Origin: Streptomyces noursei ATCC 11455
GTDB lineage: Bacteria; Actinomycetota; Actinomycetes; Streptomycetales; Streptomycetaceae
NCBI RefSeq assembly: GCF_001704275.1
Contig: NZ_CP011533.1
Span: 7,192,001 to 7,256,000, forward strand
Length of the DNA stretch: 64,000 nucleotides
Direction: 5' to 3'
A program made the position numbers and the translations under genes. The notes beneath the pieces are model-generated. The model was not told the DNA's origin and ran no database searches. It saw nothing but the letters and a program-made list of their open reading frames with translations. Positions 50,475-60,954 of this stretch are shown here, piece after piece (the first letter of the stretch is position 1; each line of letters begins with the position of its first letter).

Positions 50475-51263
50475 ATGTTCTCGGCCAGGAGCCTGTTCCA
50501 GGAGATCGTCGACAACGACGCCTCCTACCGTCTCTTCTGCTCCATCGCGGCCAGCGGGGAGGCGCAGGGCGGCTGGGAGAACGGGCGGATCGCCGCGCTG
50601 CTCCCGGACTCCCAGCGCGCCCTGGCGCCCAAGGTCGCCCGGCACGGCGCCGACGAGGACAAGCACGGCCGGATCTTCGGCGCCCTGCTCCGCAAGCGCG
50701 GGCTGACGCCCGTCGAGATCCCCGCCGCCACCGACTACACCATGCTGCTGGAGCGGCGGGGCATCGGGCTGGCCCACGACAAGCTCCGCCGCGACGAGCC
50801 GCTCAGCGAGCGGGACGTCGTCACCTACCTCGCGCACAGCCGGGTCACCGAGCAGCGCGCGGCCGAGCAGATGGTGCTGCTGCGCAGGTACTTCGGCGAC
50901 CACCCCGAGGTGGGCCGGGCGGTCCGGATGATCTGCCACGACGAGGAGAACCACCTCGCGTACTGCCACGAGGAACTGCTCCGGCTGGCCAGGGCCGGGC
51001 ACGGGCGGGCGATCCAGCGGACCCTGCGGGAGTGCGCACTGGCCGAGATCGCCGTCCACCGGGACGTCAGCCTGGCCGTGATGGCGCGGATGGGCCGCAT
51101 CCTGGGATGGTCGAGGGCCAGGTCCGCGCTGCTCCGGGCCGGGATCGCGGCGCTCTACGGCTACGAGCGGCTGTTCGGCTGGCGGCGGATGGTCAGCCTG
51201 GCGATGCCCGAGCGGCGGAACGCGCTGGGCGGTCCGGCCACCGCCGCGCCGGAGTTCGCCTGA
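50475..51263 (+). CDS. Ferritin-like domain protein
   Basis: A 262-residue helical protein. Carboxylate and His residues spaced as in ferritin-like four-helix bundles are visible: ARHGADEDKHGRIF, THSRVTEQRAAEQM-like VTEQRAAEQMVLL, and ICHDEENHLAYCHEELL. Could bind a di-iron centre. The role is unknown; homologues are conserved in this block in Streptomyces. ATG at 50475 with GGAGGT upstream (in-frame GTG at 50466 is an alternative). Confidence 0.8.
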   Translation: MFSARSLFQEIVDNDASYRLFCSIAASGEAQGGWENGRIAALLPDSQRALAPKVARHGADEDKHGRIFGALLRKRGLTPVEIPAATDYTMLLERRGIGLAHDKLRRDEPLSERDVVTYLAHSRVTEQRAAEQMVLLRRYFGDHPEVGRAVRMICHDEENHLAYCHEELLRLARAGHGRAIQRTLRECALAEIAVHRDVSLAVMARMGRILGWSRARSALLRAGIAALYGYERLFGWRRMVSLAMPERRNALGGPATAAPEFA

Positions 51264-51284
51264 GCGGTGCGCCGGTCCGCCCCC

Positions 51285-52277
51285 TCACAGCCAGCCGCGG
51301 CGCTTGAACAGCCGGTAGAGCGAGACCTCGATGACCGCCATCGTCAGCAGGACCATCGGGTAGCCCAGTGACCAGGACAGTTCCGGCATGTCCCGGAAGT
51401 TCATGCCGTAGATGCCCGCGATCAGGGTCGGCACCGCGGCCAGCGCGGCCCACGCCGAGATCTTGCGCATGTCGTCGTTCTGCCGGACCCCCATCTGCGC
51501 CAGATGGGCGGCCAGGATGTCCGACAGCAGCCGGTCCAGGCCCTCCACCGACTCGTTGGCGCGGGTCAGGTGGTCGCCGACGTCCCGGAAGAACGGCCGG
51601 GCGTGGTCGTGCACGAAGGGCACGCCGGGGCTCTGCAGACGGGACATCGGGTCGGCCAACGGGACGGTGGCCCGGCGGAATTCGAGGATCTCGCGTTTGA
51701 ACGCGTAGATCTGGGCGGCGGTGTTCCTGGTCTCTCGGCGGATCGGGGCGAACACCTCCGCCTCCAACTCCTCAAGATCCACCTGGAGTTCGCCGGCCAC
51801 CTCGATGTAGTGGTCGACCACCGCGTCGCTGACCGCGTACAGCACCGCCCCGGGGCCGTGCCGCAGGATCTCCGGATGGTGCTCCAGCCGCCGCCGGACC
51901 GCCGCCAGCGGACTGGCCGTCCCGTGCCGGACGGTGACCACGAACGAGTCGCCGACGAAGACCATCAGCTCCGAGGCGGTCACGGTGTCGGCCGTGACGT
52001 CGTAGGTGATCGGCTTCAGCACCATGAACAGCGAGTCGTCGTAGACCTCCAGCTTCGGCCGCTGGTGGGCGTTCAGGGCGTCCTCCACAGCCAGCGGGTG
52101 CAGCCCGAACTCGCTGCTGACCTGGTCGAACTCGTGCTGGGTCGGCTCGTACATGCCCAGCCACAGGAAGGAGCGGCCCTCCGCCCGTGCCGCCTCCAGC
52201 GCGCGGGAGAAATCCGTCGCGCACTCATGGCGGCGGCCCTCGCGGTAGATGGCGCAGTCCACGATCACATCAGGCAT
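51285..52277 (-). CDS. corA: CorA-type magnesium/cobalt channel
   Basis: A 330-residue CorA protein: an N-terminal cytoplasmic alpha/beta domain (FLWLGMYEPTQHEFDQVSSEFGLHPLAVEDALN), a long helical stalk, and two C-terminal membrane helices with the signature YGMNF loop between them. Pentameric Mg2+ channel. ATG at 52277 (MPDVIVD). Convergent with the ferritin-like gene. Confidence 0.92.
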   Translation of the reverse strand: MPDVIVDCAIYREGRRHECATDFSRALEAARAEGRSFLWLGMYEPTQHEFDQVSSEFGLHPLAVEDALNAHQRPKLEVYDDSLFMVLKPITYDVTADTVTASELMVFVGDSFVVTVRHGTASPLAAVRRRLEHHPEILRHGPGAVLYAVSDAVVDHYIEVAGELQVDLEELEAEVFAPIRRETRNTAAQIYAFKREILEFRRATVPLADPMSRLQSPGVPFVHDHARPFFRDVGDHLTRANESVEGLDRLLSDILAAHLAQMGVRQNDDMRKISAWAALAAVPTLIAGIYGMNFRDMPELSWSLGYPMVLLTMAVIEVSLYRLFKRRGWL

Positions 52278-52403
52278 TCTCGCCCGTCGCAGGGGGCCTT
52301 GCCAGGGAAGCCGGGCCGGGGCGGGGACGGACGCAGGGCGGACCGCGGGCGGACCGATGGCCGTGGAGTGGGTCCGGCCACCCCCGATCCGCCGGACAGG
52401 CCC

Positions 52404-52409
52404 TAGTGT
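52404..52409 (+). promoter_or_regulatory. -10 box for the phosphatase gene (leaderless)
   Basis: TAGTGT, 7 bases before the ATG at 52417, no ribosome site present. Confidence 0.5.
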
Positions 52410-52416
52410 TGCGGTC

Positions 52417-53115
52417 ATGCCCACGCTGATCCTGGTGCGGCACGGCCGCTCCACCGCCAACACCGCCGGGGTGCTCGCCGGTCGGACCCCCGCAGTCGCC
52501 CTCGACGAGCGGGGCGCCGCCCAGGCCGCGGCGCTGCCCGCCCGGCTCGCGGGGGTCCCGCTGGCCGTCGCCGTCACCAGCCCGCTGCAACGCTGCCGGG
52601 AGACCCTGGGGCCGCTGGTGGACGCCCGCCCCGGGCTGCGCCTGGAGAACGACGAGCGGATCACCGAGTGCGACTACGGCGACTGGTCGGGCCGCAAGCT
52701 CGGGGAGCTGGCCGACGAGCCGCTGATGGAGGTCGTCCAGCAGCACCCCTCCGCCGCCGCCTTCCCCGGTGGCGAGTCGATGCGGGAGATGCAGGCCCGT
52801 GCGGTGGCCGCCGTCCGGGACTGGAACGCCCGGGTCGAGGAGACGTCCGGCGCCGAGGCGACCTACCTCATGTGCTCCCACGGTGACATCATCAAATCCC
52901 TGGTCGCCGACGCCCTCGGCATGCACCTGGACCTCTTCCAGCGGATCTCCGTGGAGCCGTGCTCGGTGACCGTGATCCGCTACACCCGGCTGCGCCCCTA
53001 CCTCGTACGGCTCGGCGACACCGGCGACCTCGCCTCGCTGGTGCCCCGTGAGGACGGCGGCGGGGCCGGGAGCGAGCGGGACGCGGCCATCGGTGGTGGT
53101 GCGGGCGCAGCGTGA
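52417..53115 (+). CDS. Histidine phosphatase family protein (MSMEG_4193-like)
   Basis: A 232-residue phosphoglycerate-mutase-like phosphatase. LVRHGRS holds the nucleophilic His; ERITECDYGDWSGRKLGEL and SHGDIIKSLVADALG (second catalytic His) follow. The group is an actinobacterial 2-histidine phosphatase linked by position to mshC-block genes. ATG at 52417. Confidence 0.88.
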   Translation: MPTLILVRHGRSTANTAGVLAGRTPAVALDERGAAQAAALPARLAGVPLAVAVTSPLQRCRETLGPLVDARPGLRLENDERITECDYGDWSGRKLGELADEPLMEVVQQHPSAAAFPGGESMREMQARAVAAVRDWNARVEETSGAEATYLMCSHGDIIKSLVADALGMHLDLFQRISVEPCSVTVIRYTRLRPYLVRLGDTGDLASLVPREDGGGAGSERDAAIGGGAGAA

Positions 53116-53245
53116 TCAGCGGGCGCAGTAGGGTGGTGCGACGGCGCTGCCCGCGACGCCCGTGTGATCCGCGCAGTACCCCTCCGGAACGCAGCGACCG
53201 CAGCGACCGCACTGACCCAGCAGTCGAGACAAACGGAGCAGGACG

Positions 53246-53836
53246 TTGTCCCGTCAGGTGTTCTTCTACGACCTACCGGACCGCTTCGTGGCCGGTACGG
53301 TCGGGCTGCCTGGCCGCCGTAGCTTCTTCCTCCAGGCCACCGCGAGCGGTCGCACCACCAGCGTCGCCCTGGAGAAGACGCAGGTGGCGGCGCTCGCCGA
53401 GCGGATCGACGAGCTCCTGGACGAGGTGGTGCGGCGCAGCGGCGGCAGCGCCCCGGTGCCCGCCGTCTCCCCGACCGAGATGGCCGACACCGCGCCGCTG
53501 GAGTCGCCGGTGGAGGAGGAGTTCCGGGTCGGCACCATGGCGCTGGCCTGGGACGGCGAGGAAGAGCGGATGATCGTCGAGGCCCAGGCGCTGGTCGAGC
53601 TGGAGGCCGACAGCGACGAGGACCTCGCCGACGCCGAGGAACGGCTGCTCCAGGACGACGAGAACGGCCCGCCGATGCTGCGGGTCCGGCTGACCGGCAC
53701 CATGGCCCGGGCGTTCGCCAAGCGGGCGCTGGAAGTCGTCAACGCCGGCCGCCCGCCGTGCCCGCTGTGCAGCCTGCCGCTCGATCCGGAGGGACACGTA
53801 TGCCCGCGCCAGAACGGATACCGGCGGGACGCCTGA
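53246..53836 (+). CDS. DUF3090 family protein
   Basis: A 196-residue protein, MSRQVFFYDLPDRFVAGTVG onwards, family conserved in actinobacteria. The C-terminus has a zinc-binding-like [19 protein letters not shown] at 53246 with GGAGC upstream is the likely start. It overlaps the next gene start by 37 bases if that begins at 53800. Function unknown. Confidence 0.87.
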   Translation: MSRQVFFYDLPDRFVAGTVGLPGRRSFFLQATASGRTTSVALEKTQVAALAERIDELLDEVVRRSGGSAPVPAVSPTEMADTAPLESPVEEEFRVGTMALAWDGEEERMIVEAQALVELEADSDEDLADAEERLLQDDENGPPMLRVRLTGTMARAFAKRALEVVNAGRPPCPLCSLPLDPEGHVCPRQNGYRRDA

Positions 53837-54717
53837 GCCCCATGGAGCCCACCGCCGAACCGGTGCCCACGCCCGCGGACCCGCAGCAGCCGCCGGCGCC
53901 CGCCGACGAGCCCGTCGGGAGCCTGGCGCCGGCGCTGCTCGCCGAGGGCGAGCTGACCGTCCGCGGCCAGATCCCGGACGCCTCCAACGCGGTGCTCTAC
54001 TGCACCGTCGAACAGGACGGCCGCAGCGCCGCCTGCGTCTACAAGCCGGTCGCCGGCGAGCGCCCGCTGTGGGACTTCCCGGACGGCACGCTCGCCCAGC
54101 GCGAGGTCGCCGCCTACGAGGTCTCCCGGGCCTGCGGCTGGGACCTCATCCCCACCACGGTGCTGCGGGACGGCCCGTACGGCACCGGCATGGTCCAGGA
54201 GTGGATAGCGCCGCCGGGGGACGGCGACGCGGCGCCCGAGCTGCTGGCGCTGGTCGCCGAGGACGAGCCGGCGCCGGGCTGGAAGGCGGTCGGCCGGGCG
54301 GACATCGGCGCCGGCCGCACCGCGCTGTTGGTCCACGCCGACCACCCCCGGCTGCGGCGGCTGGCCGTCCTCGACGCGGTGATCAACAACGGCGACCGCA
54401 AGGGCGGCCATCTGCTGCCCGGTGCCGATGGCGCGTTCTTCGCGATCGATCACGGTGTGACGTTCAACTCGGCCGACAAGCTGCGCACGCTGCTGTGGGG
54501 CTGGGCAGGGGAGCCGTTGACCGACGAGGCGTCGGCGGTGCTGCGCGGTCTGACCCGGGCGCTGGCGGACGGGGCGCCGCTCGCCGTCCGGCTGGCCGAA
54601 CTCATCACGGACGCCGAGCTGGCGGCGCTGCGGGCGCGGGTGGACGGGATGCTGAGCAGCGGGCGGCACCCGGAGCCGAGCGGCGAGTGGCCGGCGATTC
54701 CCTGGCCGCCGGTCTGA
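53800..54717 (+). CDS. SCO1664 family protein (PI3/4-kinase-like fold)
   Basis: A 305-residue protein of the actinobacterial SCO1664 family: [36 protein letters not shown], then [30 protein letters not shown] and [12 protein letters not shown] resemble HipA/PI3-kinase-like kinase folds (Lys and Asp/Asn catalytic-loop candidates). The substrate is unknown. ATG at 53800 has GGAGGGAC; an in-frame ATG at 53842 avoids overlap with DUF3090. Confidence 0.85.
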   Translation: MPAPERIPAGRLSPMEPTAEPVPTPADPQQPPAPADEPVGSLAPALLAEGELTVRGQIPDASNAVLYCTVEQDGRSAACVYKPVAGERPLWDFPDGTLAQREVAAYEVSRACGWDLIPTTVLRDGPYGTGMVQEWIAPPGDGDAAPELLALVAEDEPAPGWKAVGRADIGAGRTALLVHADHPRLRRLAVLDAVINNGDRKGGHLLPGADGAFFAIDHGVTFNSADKLRTLLWGWAGEPLTDEASAVLRGLTRALADGAPLAVRLAELITDAELAALRARVDGMLSSGRHPEPSGEWPAIPWPPV

Positions 54718-54792
54718 ACAGCGGCCCGCCGGGCGGCCGGTGCGGGCGTCGTCGCACGATGTCCCGACCGCACCGGATCAGGGAGACCCTCG

Positions 54793-54824
54793 GCACATGG
54801 TGCGGCTGACGCCGCACCATGTGC
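54793..54824. terminator. Perfect 14-bp hairpin terminator
   Basis: GCACATGGTGCGGC, loop TGAC, GCCGCACCATGTGC, 76 bases after the SCO1664 family stop. Confidence 0.8.
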
Positions 54825-54919
54825 TGCCGCTTGCCAATGGCACATCCGGTGGCGGAACACAAGACCGCCTTTCCGGCCAGAGGGGCCCCTCCGGTTCGTA
54901 TGCGGAACATGCATCCGGT

Positions 54920-54925
54920 TACGCT
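54920..54925 (+). promoter_or_regulatory. -10 box of mshC (leaderless)
   Basis: TACGCT, 6 bases before the ATG at 54932 and no ribosome site: the mshC mRNA is probably leaderless. Same sequence and spacing as at 31022. Confidence 0.55.
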
Positions 54926-54931
54926 CAAGGC

Positions 54932-56161
54932 ATGCATGCATGGCCCGCTTCTGAGGTCCCCGCCCTGCCCGGTCAGGGCCGCGACCTGAGGATCCACGAC
55001 ACCGCGACCGGCGGCCGGGTAACCCTCGACCCCGGTCCCGTCGCCCGTATCTACGTCTGCGGCATCACGCCGTACGACGCCACCCACATGGGGCACGCGG
55101 CGACCTACAACGCGTTCGACCTCGTTCAGCGCATGTGGCTCGACACGAAGCGTCAGGTGCACTACGTGCAGAACGTCACCGACGTCGACGACCCGCTGCT
55201 GGAGCGGGCGGTGGCGACCGGCGACGATTGGACCGCGCTCGCCGAGCGCGAGACCGCCCTGTTCCGCGAGGACATGACGGCGCTGCGGATGCTGCCGCCG
55301 CGGCACTACATAGGCGCCGTCGAGTCGATACCGCACATCGTCCCGCTGGTCGAGCGGCTGCGCGACGCCGGCGCCGCCTACGAGCTGGACGGCGACATCT
55401 ACTTCTCGGTCGCCGCCGACCCGCACTTCGGCGGGGTCTCCGGCCTGGACGCCGAGGCGATGCGGCTGCTGTCCGCGGAGCGCGGCGGCGACCCGGAGCG
55501 CGAGGGCAAGAAGAACCCCCTCGACCCGATGCTGTGGATGGCCGCCCGCGACGGCGAGCCGAGCTGGGACGGCGCCTCGCTGGGCCGCGGCCGGCCCGGT
55601 TGGCACATCGAGTGCGTCGCCATCGCCCTGGACCACCTCGGCATGGGCTTCGACGTCCAGGGCGGCGGTTCCGACCTCGTCTTCCCGCACCACGAGATGG
55701 GCGCCTCGCACGCCCAGGCGCTGACCGGTGAACACCCCTTCGCCAAGGCGTATGTGCACGCCGGCATGGTCGCCCTGAACGGCGCGAAGATGTCCAAGTC
55801 CAAGGGCAACCTGGTCTTCGTCTCGGCGCTGCGCCGGGACGGTGTCGACCCGGCGGCGATCCGTCTGGCGCTGCTGGCCCACCACTACCGCAGCGACTGG
55901 GAGTGGACCGACGAGGCGATCCCGGAGGCCGAGGCCCGGCTGGCCCGCTGGCGGGCCGCCGTGTCCCGCCCCGACGGTCCGCCCGCCGAGGCGCTGCTGG
56001 CGGAGGTCCGCGCCGCCCTCGCCGACGACCTGGACGCGCCCGCCGCGCTGGCCGCGGTGGACCGCTGGGCCGCCGCGCAGCAGGCCGACGGTGGCACGGA
56101 CGAGAGCGCTCCCGGGCTCGTCACCCGTGCGGTGGACGCGCTGCTGGGCGTCGCGCTGTAG
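54932..56161 (+). CDS. mshC: MshC, cysteine:1-D-myo-inositol 2-amino-2-deoxy-alpha-D-glucopyranoside ligase
   Basis: A 409-residue class I aminoacyl-tRNA-synthetase-like ligase that joins cysteine to GlcN-Ins in mycothiol biosynthesis. Cys43 (zinc), the HIGH-like [23 protein letters not shown] (zinc ligands) and KMSKSKGN are present. The length matches MshC and not CysS, which has an additional C-terminal domain. ATG at 54932 (MHAWPA) follows TACGCT. Conserved in the actinobacterial block here. Mycothiol is the main actinomycete thiol. Confidence 0.93.
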   Translation: MHAWPASEVPALPGQGRDLRIHDTATGGRVTLDPGPVARIYVCGITPYDATHMGHAATYNAFDLVQRMWLDTKRQVHYVQNVTDVDDPLLERAVATGDDWTALAERETALFREDMTALRMLPPRHYIGAVESIPHIVPLVERLRDAGAAYELDGDIYFSVAADPHFGGVSGLDAEAMRLLSAERGGDPEREGKKNPLDPMLWMAARDGEPSWDGASLGRGRPGWHIECVAIALDHLGMGFDVQGGGSDLVFPHHEMGASHAQALTGEHPFAKAYVHAGMVALNGAKMSKSKGNLVFVSALRRDGVDPAAIRLALLAHHYRSDWEWTDEAIPEAEARLARWRAAVSRPDGPPAEALLAEVRAALADDLDAPAALAAVDRWAAAQQADGGTDESAPGLVTRAVDALLGVAL

Positions 56162-56185
56162 GGACGTCCGCGGCCGGATACGACA

Positions 56186-56217
56186 GGGGCGCCCCCGCCG
56201 GATGGCGGGGGCGCCCC
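56186..56217. terminator. Terminator between mshC and the PAC2 gene
   Basis: GGGGCGCCCCCGCC, loop GGAT, GGCGGGGGCGCCCC, perfect 14-bp stem followed by TTC; convergent gene pair. Confidence 0.85.
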
Positions 56218-56249
56218 TTCGTCGTGCCGGCGCGGGGCCGGGCGGCCGG

Positions 56250-57353
56250 TCAGCGCTCGGTGCCGGGGTCCTCCGGGCCGTCGGCGTCGGTGTGCCCGCC
56301 GTCCTCGCCGGTGCCCTCGCCGGGCGCCGGGCCGTCAGCCGCCTGCGGGGGCGGTCCGGACTCCTCCGGCGACCGGGGCTCGCGCGGCTCCTTGGAGGCG
56401 GCGCGGGGGTGCCGGGTGCGTCCGCTGGCGGTGTCGCGGAGGTAGGAGCTGTCCCGGCCGTCGGCGACGCCGCCCTCGCTCGCCACCCCCGGGCCGGCCT
56501 GCGGGTCGCGGCGGCGCAGATAGCGCTCGAACTCGCGGGCGATGGCCTCGCCGGACGCCTCCGGCAGTTCGGCGGTGTCCCGGGCCTCCTCCAGCGACTG
56601 GACGTACTCGGCGACCTCGCTGTCCTCCGCGGCGAGTTGGTCCACGCCCAGCTGCCAGGCGCGGGCGTCCTCGGTCAGCTCGCCGAGCGGGATCCGCAGG
56701 TCGAGCAGGTCCTCCAGGCGGTTGAGGAGGGCGAGGGTGGCCTTGGGGTTGGGCGGCTGGGAGACGTAGTGCGGCACCGCGGCCCACAGGCTGACCGCCG
56801 GGACGCCGGCGTGTGTGCACGCCTCCTGGAGGATGCCGACGATGCCCGTCGGGCCCTCGTAGCGGGACTCCTCCAGATCCAGCCGGCGCGCCACGTCGGC
56901 GTCGGAGGTGACCCCGCTGACCGGGACCGGCCGGGTGTGCGGGGTGTCGCCCAGCAGGGAGCCCAGCACCACCACCATCTCGACGCCCAATTCATGGGCG
57001 AAGCCGAGGAGTTCGTTGCAGAACGAGCGCCAGCGCATGCTGGGCTCGATGCCGCGGACCAGGACCAGGTCGCGGGGGTTCCCCTTGCCGTCGGCGTCGC
57101 CGATGCGGACGACGGAGAGCCGCGTGGTGGGCCAGGTGATCTTGCGGACGCCGTTCTCCAGGAAGACCGTCGGGCGGTTCACCTGGAAGTCGTAGTAGTC
57201 CTCCGCGTCGAGCGCGGCGAAGACCTCGCCCTTCCATTCCCGGTCCAGGTGGGCGACCGCGGCGGAGGCGGCGTCGCCGGCGTCGTTCCAGCCCTCGAAC
57301 GCGGCCACCATGACCGGGTCGATCAGCTCGGGCACCCCCTCCAGCTCGATCAC
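56250..57353 (-). CDS. PAC2 family protein (ParJ-like)
   Basis: A 367-residue protein. [35 protein letters not shown] and the proteasome-assembly-chaperone-like core fit the PAC2 family; the C-terminal 100 residues are charged, Pro/Asp/Glu-rich. The S. coelicolor homologue at this position is, as I recall, ParJ (SCO1662), which interacts with ParA during sporulation. The start ATG at 57353 follows GGAGG-rich sequence. Confidence 0.85.
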   Translation of the reverse strand: MIELEGVPELIDPVMVAAFEGWNDAGDAASAAVAHLDREWKGEVFAALDAEDYYDFQVNRPTVFLENGVRKITWPTTRLSVVRIGDADGKGNPRDLVLVRGIEPSMRWRSFCNELLGFAHELGVEMVVVLGSLLGDTPHTRPVPVSGVTSDADVARRLDLEESRYEGPTGIVGILQEACTHAGVPAVSLWAAVPHYVSQPPNPKATLALLNRLEDLLDLRIPLGELTEDARAWQLGVDQLAAEDSEVAEYVQSLEEARDTAELPEASGEAIAREFERYLRRRDPQAGPGVASEGGVADGRDSSYLRDTASGRTRHPRAASKEPREPRSPEESGPPPQAADGPAPGEGTGEDGGHTDADGPEDPGTER

Positions 57354-57672
57354 CCAGCCCCTCCTTCCGGCCGGCCCCGCCGCCCTGGGGCGGCCGCCGG
57401 CAGCAGTTCCGTTGCGTGCGCTCCCAAGACTACGGCTTCCACGGTGCCGATCCGCAGCCCCTTTACGAGCGTGTGTGCGGAAAGGCCCGTCCGAGAGAGA
57501 TCCGATCTGTGCTAAGGGAGGAGCGGAGGGCTCCGGTCAACGCCCCTGGAATTCCCGGTGGATTCGGGTACGGGGTCTGGACGCGGTCTCCGGGGCGGGT
57601 CTATACATCGGAGGACCGGGAAAGGTCCGATGTTCTCCGCGAGATCCGCGCGACATCCCAGGGGGCGTGCCC
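57354..57672. other. 319-bp divergent gap with fucose-operon promoter region
   Basis: Between PAC2 and the fuconate-dehydratase-like gene. It holds an inverted repeat ACATCGGA...TCCGATGT (57605-57633) and a TATACA stretch at 57602-57607. No coding bias or RNA gene seen. Confidence 0.5.
57605..57633. promoter_or_regulatory. Inverted repeat ACATCGGA-N13-TCCGATGT
   Basis: Perfect 8-base arms 40-68 bp upstream of the dehydratase start. Probably the operator of the sugar-responsive regulator, which is not in this window. Confidence 0.55.
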
Positions 57673-59004
57673 ATGGCCGTAACCGACATCGTCACCGGGC
57701 TGGAGGTCCACGACGTCCGCTTCCCCACCTCCGACCAACTGCACGGGTCGGACGCGATGCACCCCGATCCCGACTACTCCGCCGCCTATGTCGTGCTGCG
57801 CACCGCCGACGGGCCGGACGGGCACGGCCTCTGCTTCACCCTCGGGCGCGGCAACGACGTCATGGCCGCCGCGATCCGCGCCCTGGCCCCGTACGTCGTC
57901 GGCCGCCCCGCCCCGGCCACCGTGGACCGGCTCGGCGCGCTGCACCGCGCCCTCACCCACGACTCCCAGCTGCGCTGGCTCGGCCCGGAGAAGGGCGTGG
58001 CGCAGATGGCCGCCGGGGCGGTGGTCAACGCCGCCTGGGACCTGGCCGCGCGGCGCGCCGGCCGGCCGGTCTGGGAGCTGCTGGCCGGGCTGAGTCCCGA
58101 AGAGCTGGTCGGGCTGGTGGACTTCCGCTACCTGACCGACGCGTTGACGCCCGCCGAGGCGCTGGACCTGCTGCGCGCCGCCGAGCCCGGCCGGGCCGGG
58201 CGCACCGCCCGTCTCAAGGCCGAGGGCTACCCCGCCTACACCACCTCGCCCGGCTGGCTCGGCCACGACGACGCGACCCTGGTCCGGCTCGCCGAGGCCG
58301 CGGTCGCCGACGGCTTCGGCCAGATCAAGCTCAAGGTGGGCGCCGACCTCGACGACGACCTGCGGCGGCTCCGGCTGGCCCGGGACGCGGTCGGGCCCGG
58401 CGTGCGGATCGCGGTCGACGCCAACCAGCGCTGGGACGTGGCCGAGGCGGTCCGCTGGATGACCGCGCTGGCGCCCTACGCCCCGCACTGGATCGAGGAG
58501 CCGACCAGCCCGGACGACGTCCTGGGGCACGCCGCGGTGCGCGCCGGGCAGCCGGTGAAGGTCGCCACCGGCGAACACGTCGCCAACCGCGTGGTGTTCA
58601 AGCAACTGCTGCAGGCCGAAGCGGTGGACTTCGTGCAGCTCGACGCGGTCCGGGTGGCCGGGGTCAACGACAACCTGGCGATCCTGCTGCTGGCCGCGAA
58701 GTACGGGGTGCCGGTGTGCCCGCACGCCGGCGGGGTGGGGCTGTGCGAGCTGGTGCAGCACCTGGCGATGTTCGACTACGTGGCGGTGTCCGGGAGTTGG
58801 GAGGACCGGGTGATCGAGTACGTGGACCACCTGCACGAGCACTTCACCGATCCGGCGGTCATCGCGCGGGGCCGCTACCGCGCGCCCGTCGCGCCCGGTT
58901 TCTCCGCCCGGATGAAGCCGGCGTCGCTGGCCGCCTACCGCTTCCCCGACGGGCCGGTGTGGCGGACCCGCGGGCCGCGCCGGGAAGCCGGGGTACCGGC
59001 GTGA
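57673..59004 (+). CDS. L-fuconate dehydratase-like enolase-superfamily enzyme
   Basis: A 443-residue enolase-superfamily protein. [20 protein letters not shown], the KxK motif IKLKVG and the metal ligand site VDANQRWD, then IEEPTSPDD, match L-fuconate dehydratase (FucD), which dehydrates L-fuconate to 2-keto-3-deoxy-L-fuconate. ATG at 57673. First gene of the operon; its stop overlaps the SDR start (GTGA). Confidence 0.88.
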   Translation: MAVTDIVTGLEVHDVRFPTSDQLHGSDAMHPDPDYSAAYVVLRTADGPDGHGLCFTLGRGNDVMAAAIRALAPYVVGRPAPATVDRLGALHRALTHDSQLRWLGPEKGVAQMAAGAVVNAAWDLAARRAGRPVWELLAGLSPEELVGLVDFRYLTDALTPAEALDLLRAAEPGRAGRTARLKAEGYPAYTTSPGWLGHDDATLVRLAEAAVADGFGQIKLKVGADLDDDLRRLRLARDAVGPGVRIAVDANQRWDVAEAVRWMTALAPYAPHWIEEPTSPDDVLGHAAVRAGQPVKVATGEHVANRVVFKQLLQAEAVDFVQLDAVRVAGVNDNLAILLLAAKYGVPVCPHAGGVGLCELVQHLAMFDYVAVSGSWEDRVIEYVDHLHEHFTDPAVIARGRYRAPVAPGFSARMKPASLAAYRFPDGPVWRTRGPRREAGVPA

Positions 59005-59786
59005 ACGGGCCGGCCGGAGCGGACGACTTCGCGGGCCTGGCCGCCCTGGTGACCGGCGGCGGTTCGGGGATCGGCGCGGCCACCGCCGCCCTGCTGCTGG
59101 CCCGTGGCGCCCGGGTCGCCGTCCTGGACCGCGACCCGGCCGGGGCGCCCCCGGGGGCGCTGCGGATCGCCGCGGACGTCACCGACGACGCCGGTGTCCG
59201 GGCCGCGGTCGCGACGGCGGTGGCGGAGCTGGGCGCCCTGCACATCCTCATCGGCAACGCCGGGATCGGCGCCGTGGGCACCGTCGAGGACAACGACGAC
59301 GCCGAGTGGGGACGCGTCCTGGACGTCAACGTCCTGGGGCTGGTGCGCACCGCGCGGGCCGCGCTGCCGCACCTGCGGCGGGCCGCGGCCGACGCGCCCG
59401 GCGCGGTCTCCATCACCCACACCTGCTCCATCGCCGCCACCGCCGGGCTGCCGCAGCGGGCGCTGTACGGCGCGAGCAAGGGGGCGGTGCTCGCGCTGAC
59501 CCTGGCGATGGCGGCCGACCACCTCCGGGACGGCATCCGCGTCAACTGCGTCAACCCCGGCACCGCGGACACCCCCTGGGTCGCCCGGCTCCTCGACCGG
59601 GCCGCCGACCCGGCCGCCGAACGGGCCGCGCTGGAAGCCCGTCAGCCCCTGGGCCGGATGGTCACCGCGCGGGAGGTCGCCGCCGCCCTCGTCCACCTGG
59701 CCTCCCCGGCCGCCTCCGGCATCACCGGCACCGCGCTGGCCGTGGACGGCGGGATGCAGGGGCTGCGGCCGCGCCCGGCCCGTTGA
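59001..59786 (+). CDS. SDR, probable 2-keto-3-deoxy-L-fuconate dehydrogenase
   Basis: A 261-residue classical SDR with [13 protein letters not shown] (in place of NNAG), serine at [11 protein letters not shown] and YGASK. In the fucose pathway the next step after FucD is oxidation by an SDR; position right after FucD supports this. GTG at 59001 overlaps the FucD-like stop. Confidence 0.82.
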   Translation: MNGPAGADDFAGLAALVTGGGSGIGAATAALLLARGARVAVLDRDPAGAPPGALRIAADVTDDAGVRAAVATAVAELGALHILIGNAGIGAVGTVEDNDDAEWGRVLDVNVLGLVRTARAALPHLRRAAADAPGAVSITHTCSIAATAGLPQRALYGASKGAVLALTLAMAADHLRDGIRVNCVNPGTADTPWVARLLDRAADPAAERAALEARQPLGRMVTAREVAAALVHLASPAASGITGTALAVDGGMQGLRPRPAR

Positions 59787-59901
59787 GCCGCCCCGGAGGC
59801 CGTCCGGAGGCCGAGGCCCGGAGGCCGCCCGCCCGCCGCCGTCGCCCCACGACCGCCGCCCACCACGACCGAGGGACCACCGACCCGACGCGAGGGACCC
59901 C

Positions 59902-60954
59902 ATGAGACTGCGTACCCGCACCACCGGCGCGGCGGCCGGAGCCGCGGTGCTCGCCCTGGCCGTGCTGGCCGGGGCGGCCGTGCTGACCGGCTGCAACCGG
60001 GGCAGCGACGCCACCGGCCGGATCGGCATCGACGTGCCGCGCACCGACACCGACTTCTGGGACTCCTACCAGGACCACCTGAAGGCCGACCTGGCGCACG
60101 GCGGCCCGTCCGCGCTGCCGCTGGCCAACTCGCAGAACGACATCGGCAAGGTCGTCTCCGACGTCCAGGCGCTGACCGGCCAGGGCGCCCGGGCGATCGT
60201 GATCGCCCCGCAGGACACCGGCGCCATCACCGCCGAGCTCCGGCGCCTGGCCGACCGGAGGATCCCGGTCGTCAGCGTCGACACCCGCCCCGACGACGGC
60301 CCGGTCTACATGGTCGTCCGGGCCGACAACCGCGCCTACGGGGAACGGTCCTGCGTGTTCCTGGGCGAGCGGCTCGGCGGCCACGGCCGGGTCGCCGAAC
60401 TCCAGGGCGACCTCAGCTCGATCAACGGACGGGACCGCTCGGAGGCGTTCGCGGCCTGCATGAAGCGGAGGTACCCCGGCATCACCGTCCACGAGCTGGC
60501 CACGGACTGGAAGGGCGAGGTCGCCTCCGCCAAGCTCCAGAGCCTGCTGGCCCAGCACCACGACCTCGACGGCGTCTACCTCCAGGCCGGCGGCGCCTTC
60601 CTCCAGCCGGTGCTGGCCCTGTTGCGGCAGCGCGGGCTGCTGAAACCCGTCGGGACACCGGGGCACCTCACCCTCGTCTCCAACGACGGCATCCCCGACG
60701 AACTGGCCGCCATCCGGGCCGGAACCCTGGACGCCACCCTCTCCCAGCCCGCCGACCTCTACGCCCGGTACGCGCTGTACTACGCCCGGGCGGCGCTCGC
60801 CGGCAAGACCTTCCGGCCCGGGCCGACCGACCACGGATCGACCATCGTGAAGATCAAGAACGGGCTGGAGGACCAGCTGCCCGTGCCGCTGGTCACCAAG
60901 GAGAACGTCGACGACCCCCGACTGTGGGCCAATCAGTCGGAGCAGGGGAGGTGA
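59902..60954 (+). CDS. Sugar ABC transporter substrate-binding lipoprotein
   Basis: A 350-residue periplasmic-binding-protein-like receptor. Lipobox LTGC gives the lipid-anchored Cys31; the rest is a type I binding fold (GARAIVIAPQDTGAITAELRRL, VSVDTRP). Related to ribose/xylose binding proteins. Start ATG at 59902. Overlaps the ATPase gene by 4 bases (GTGA). Confidence 0.87.
   Translation: MRLRTRTTGAAAGAAVLALAVLAGAAVLTGCNRGSDATGRIGIDVPRTDTDFWDSYQDHLKADLAHGGPSALPLANSQNDIGKVVSDVQALTGQGARAIVIAPQDTGAITAELRRLADRRIPVVSVDTRPDDGPVYMVVRADNRAYGERSCVFLGERLGGHGRVAELQGDLSSINGRDRSEAFAACMKRRYPGITVHELATDWKGEVASAKLQSLLAQHHDLDGVYLQAGGAFLQPVLALLRQRGLLKPVGTPGHLTLVSNDGIPDELAAIRAGTLDATLSQPADLYARYALYYARAALAGKTFRPGPTDHGSTIVKIKNGLEDQLPVPLVTKENVDDPRLWANQSEQGR

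Noticed and set aside
54926..54942. ATGCATGCATGG at the mshC start as a regulatory repeat
   Set aside because: Short palindrome arising from the codons ATG CAT GCA TGG; no second copy nearby that fits an operator.
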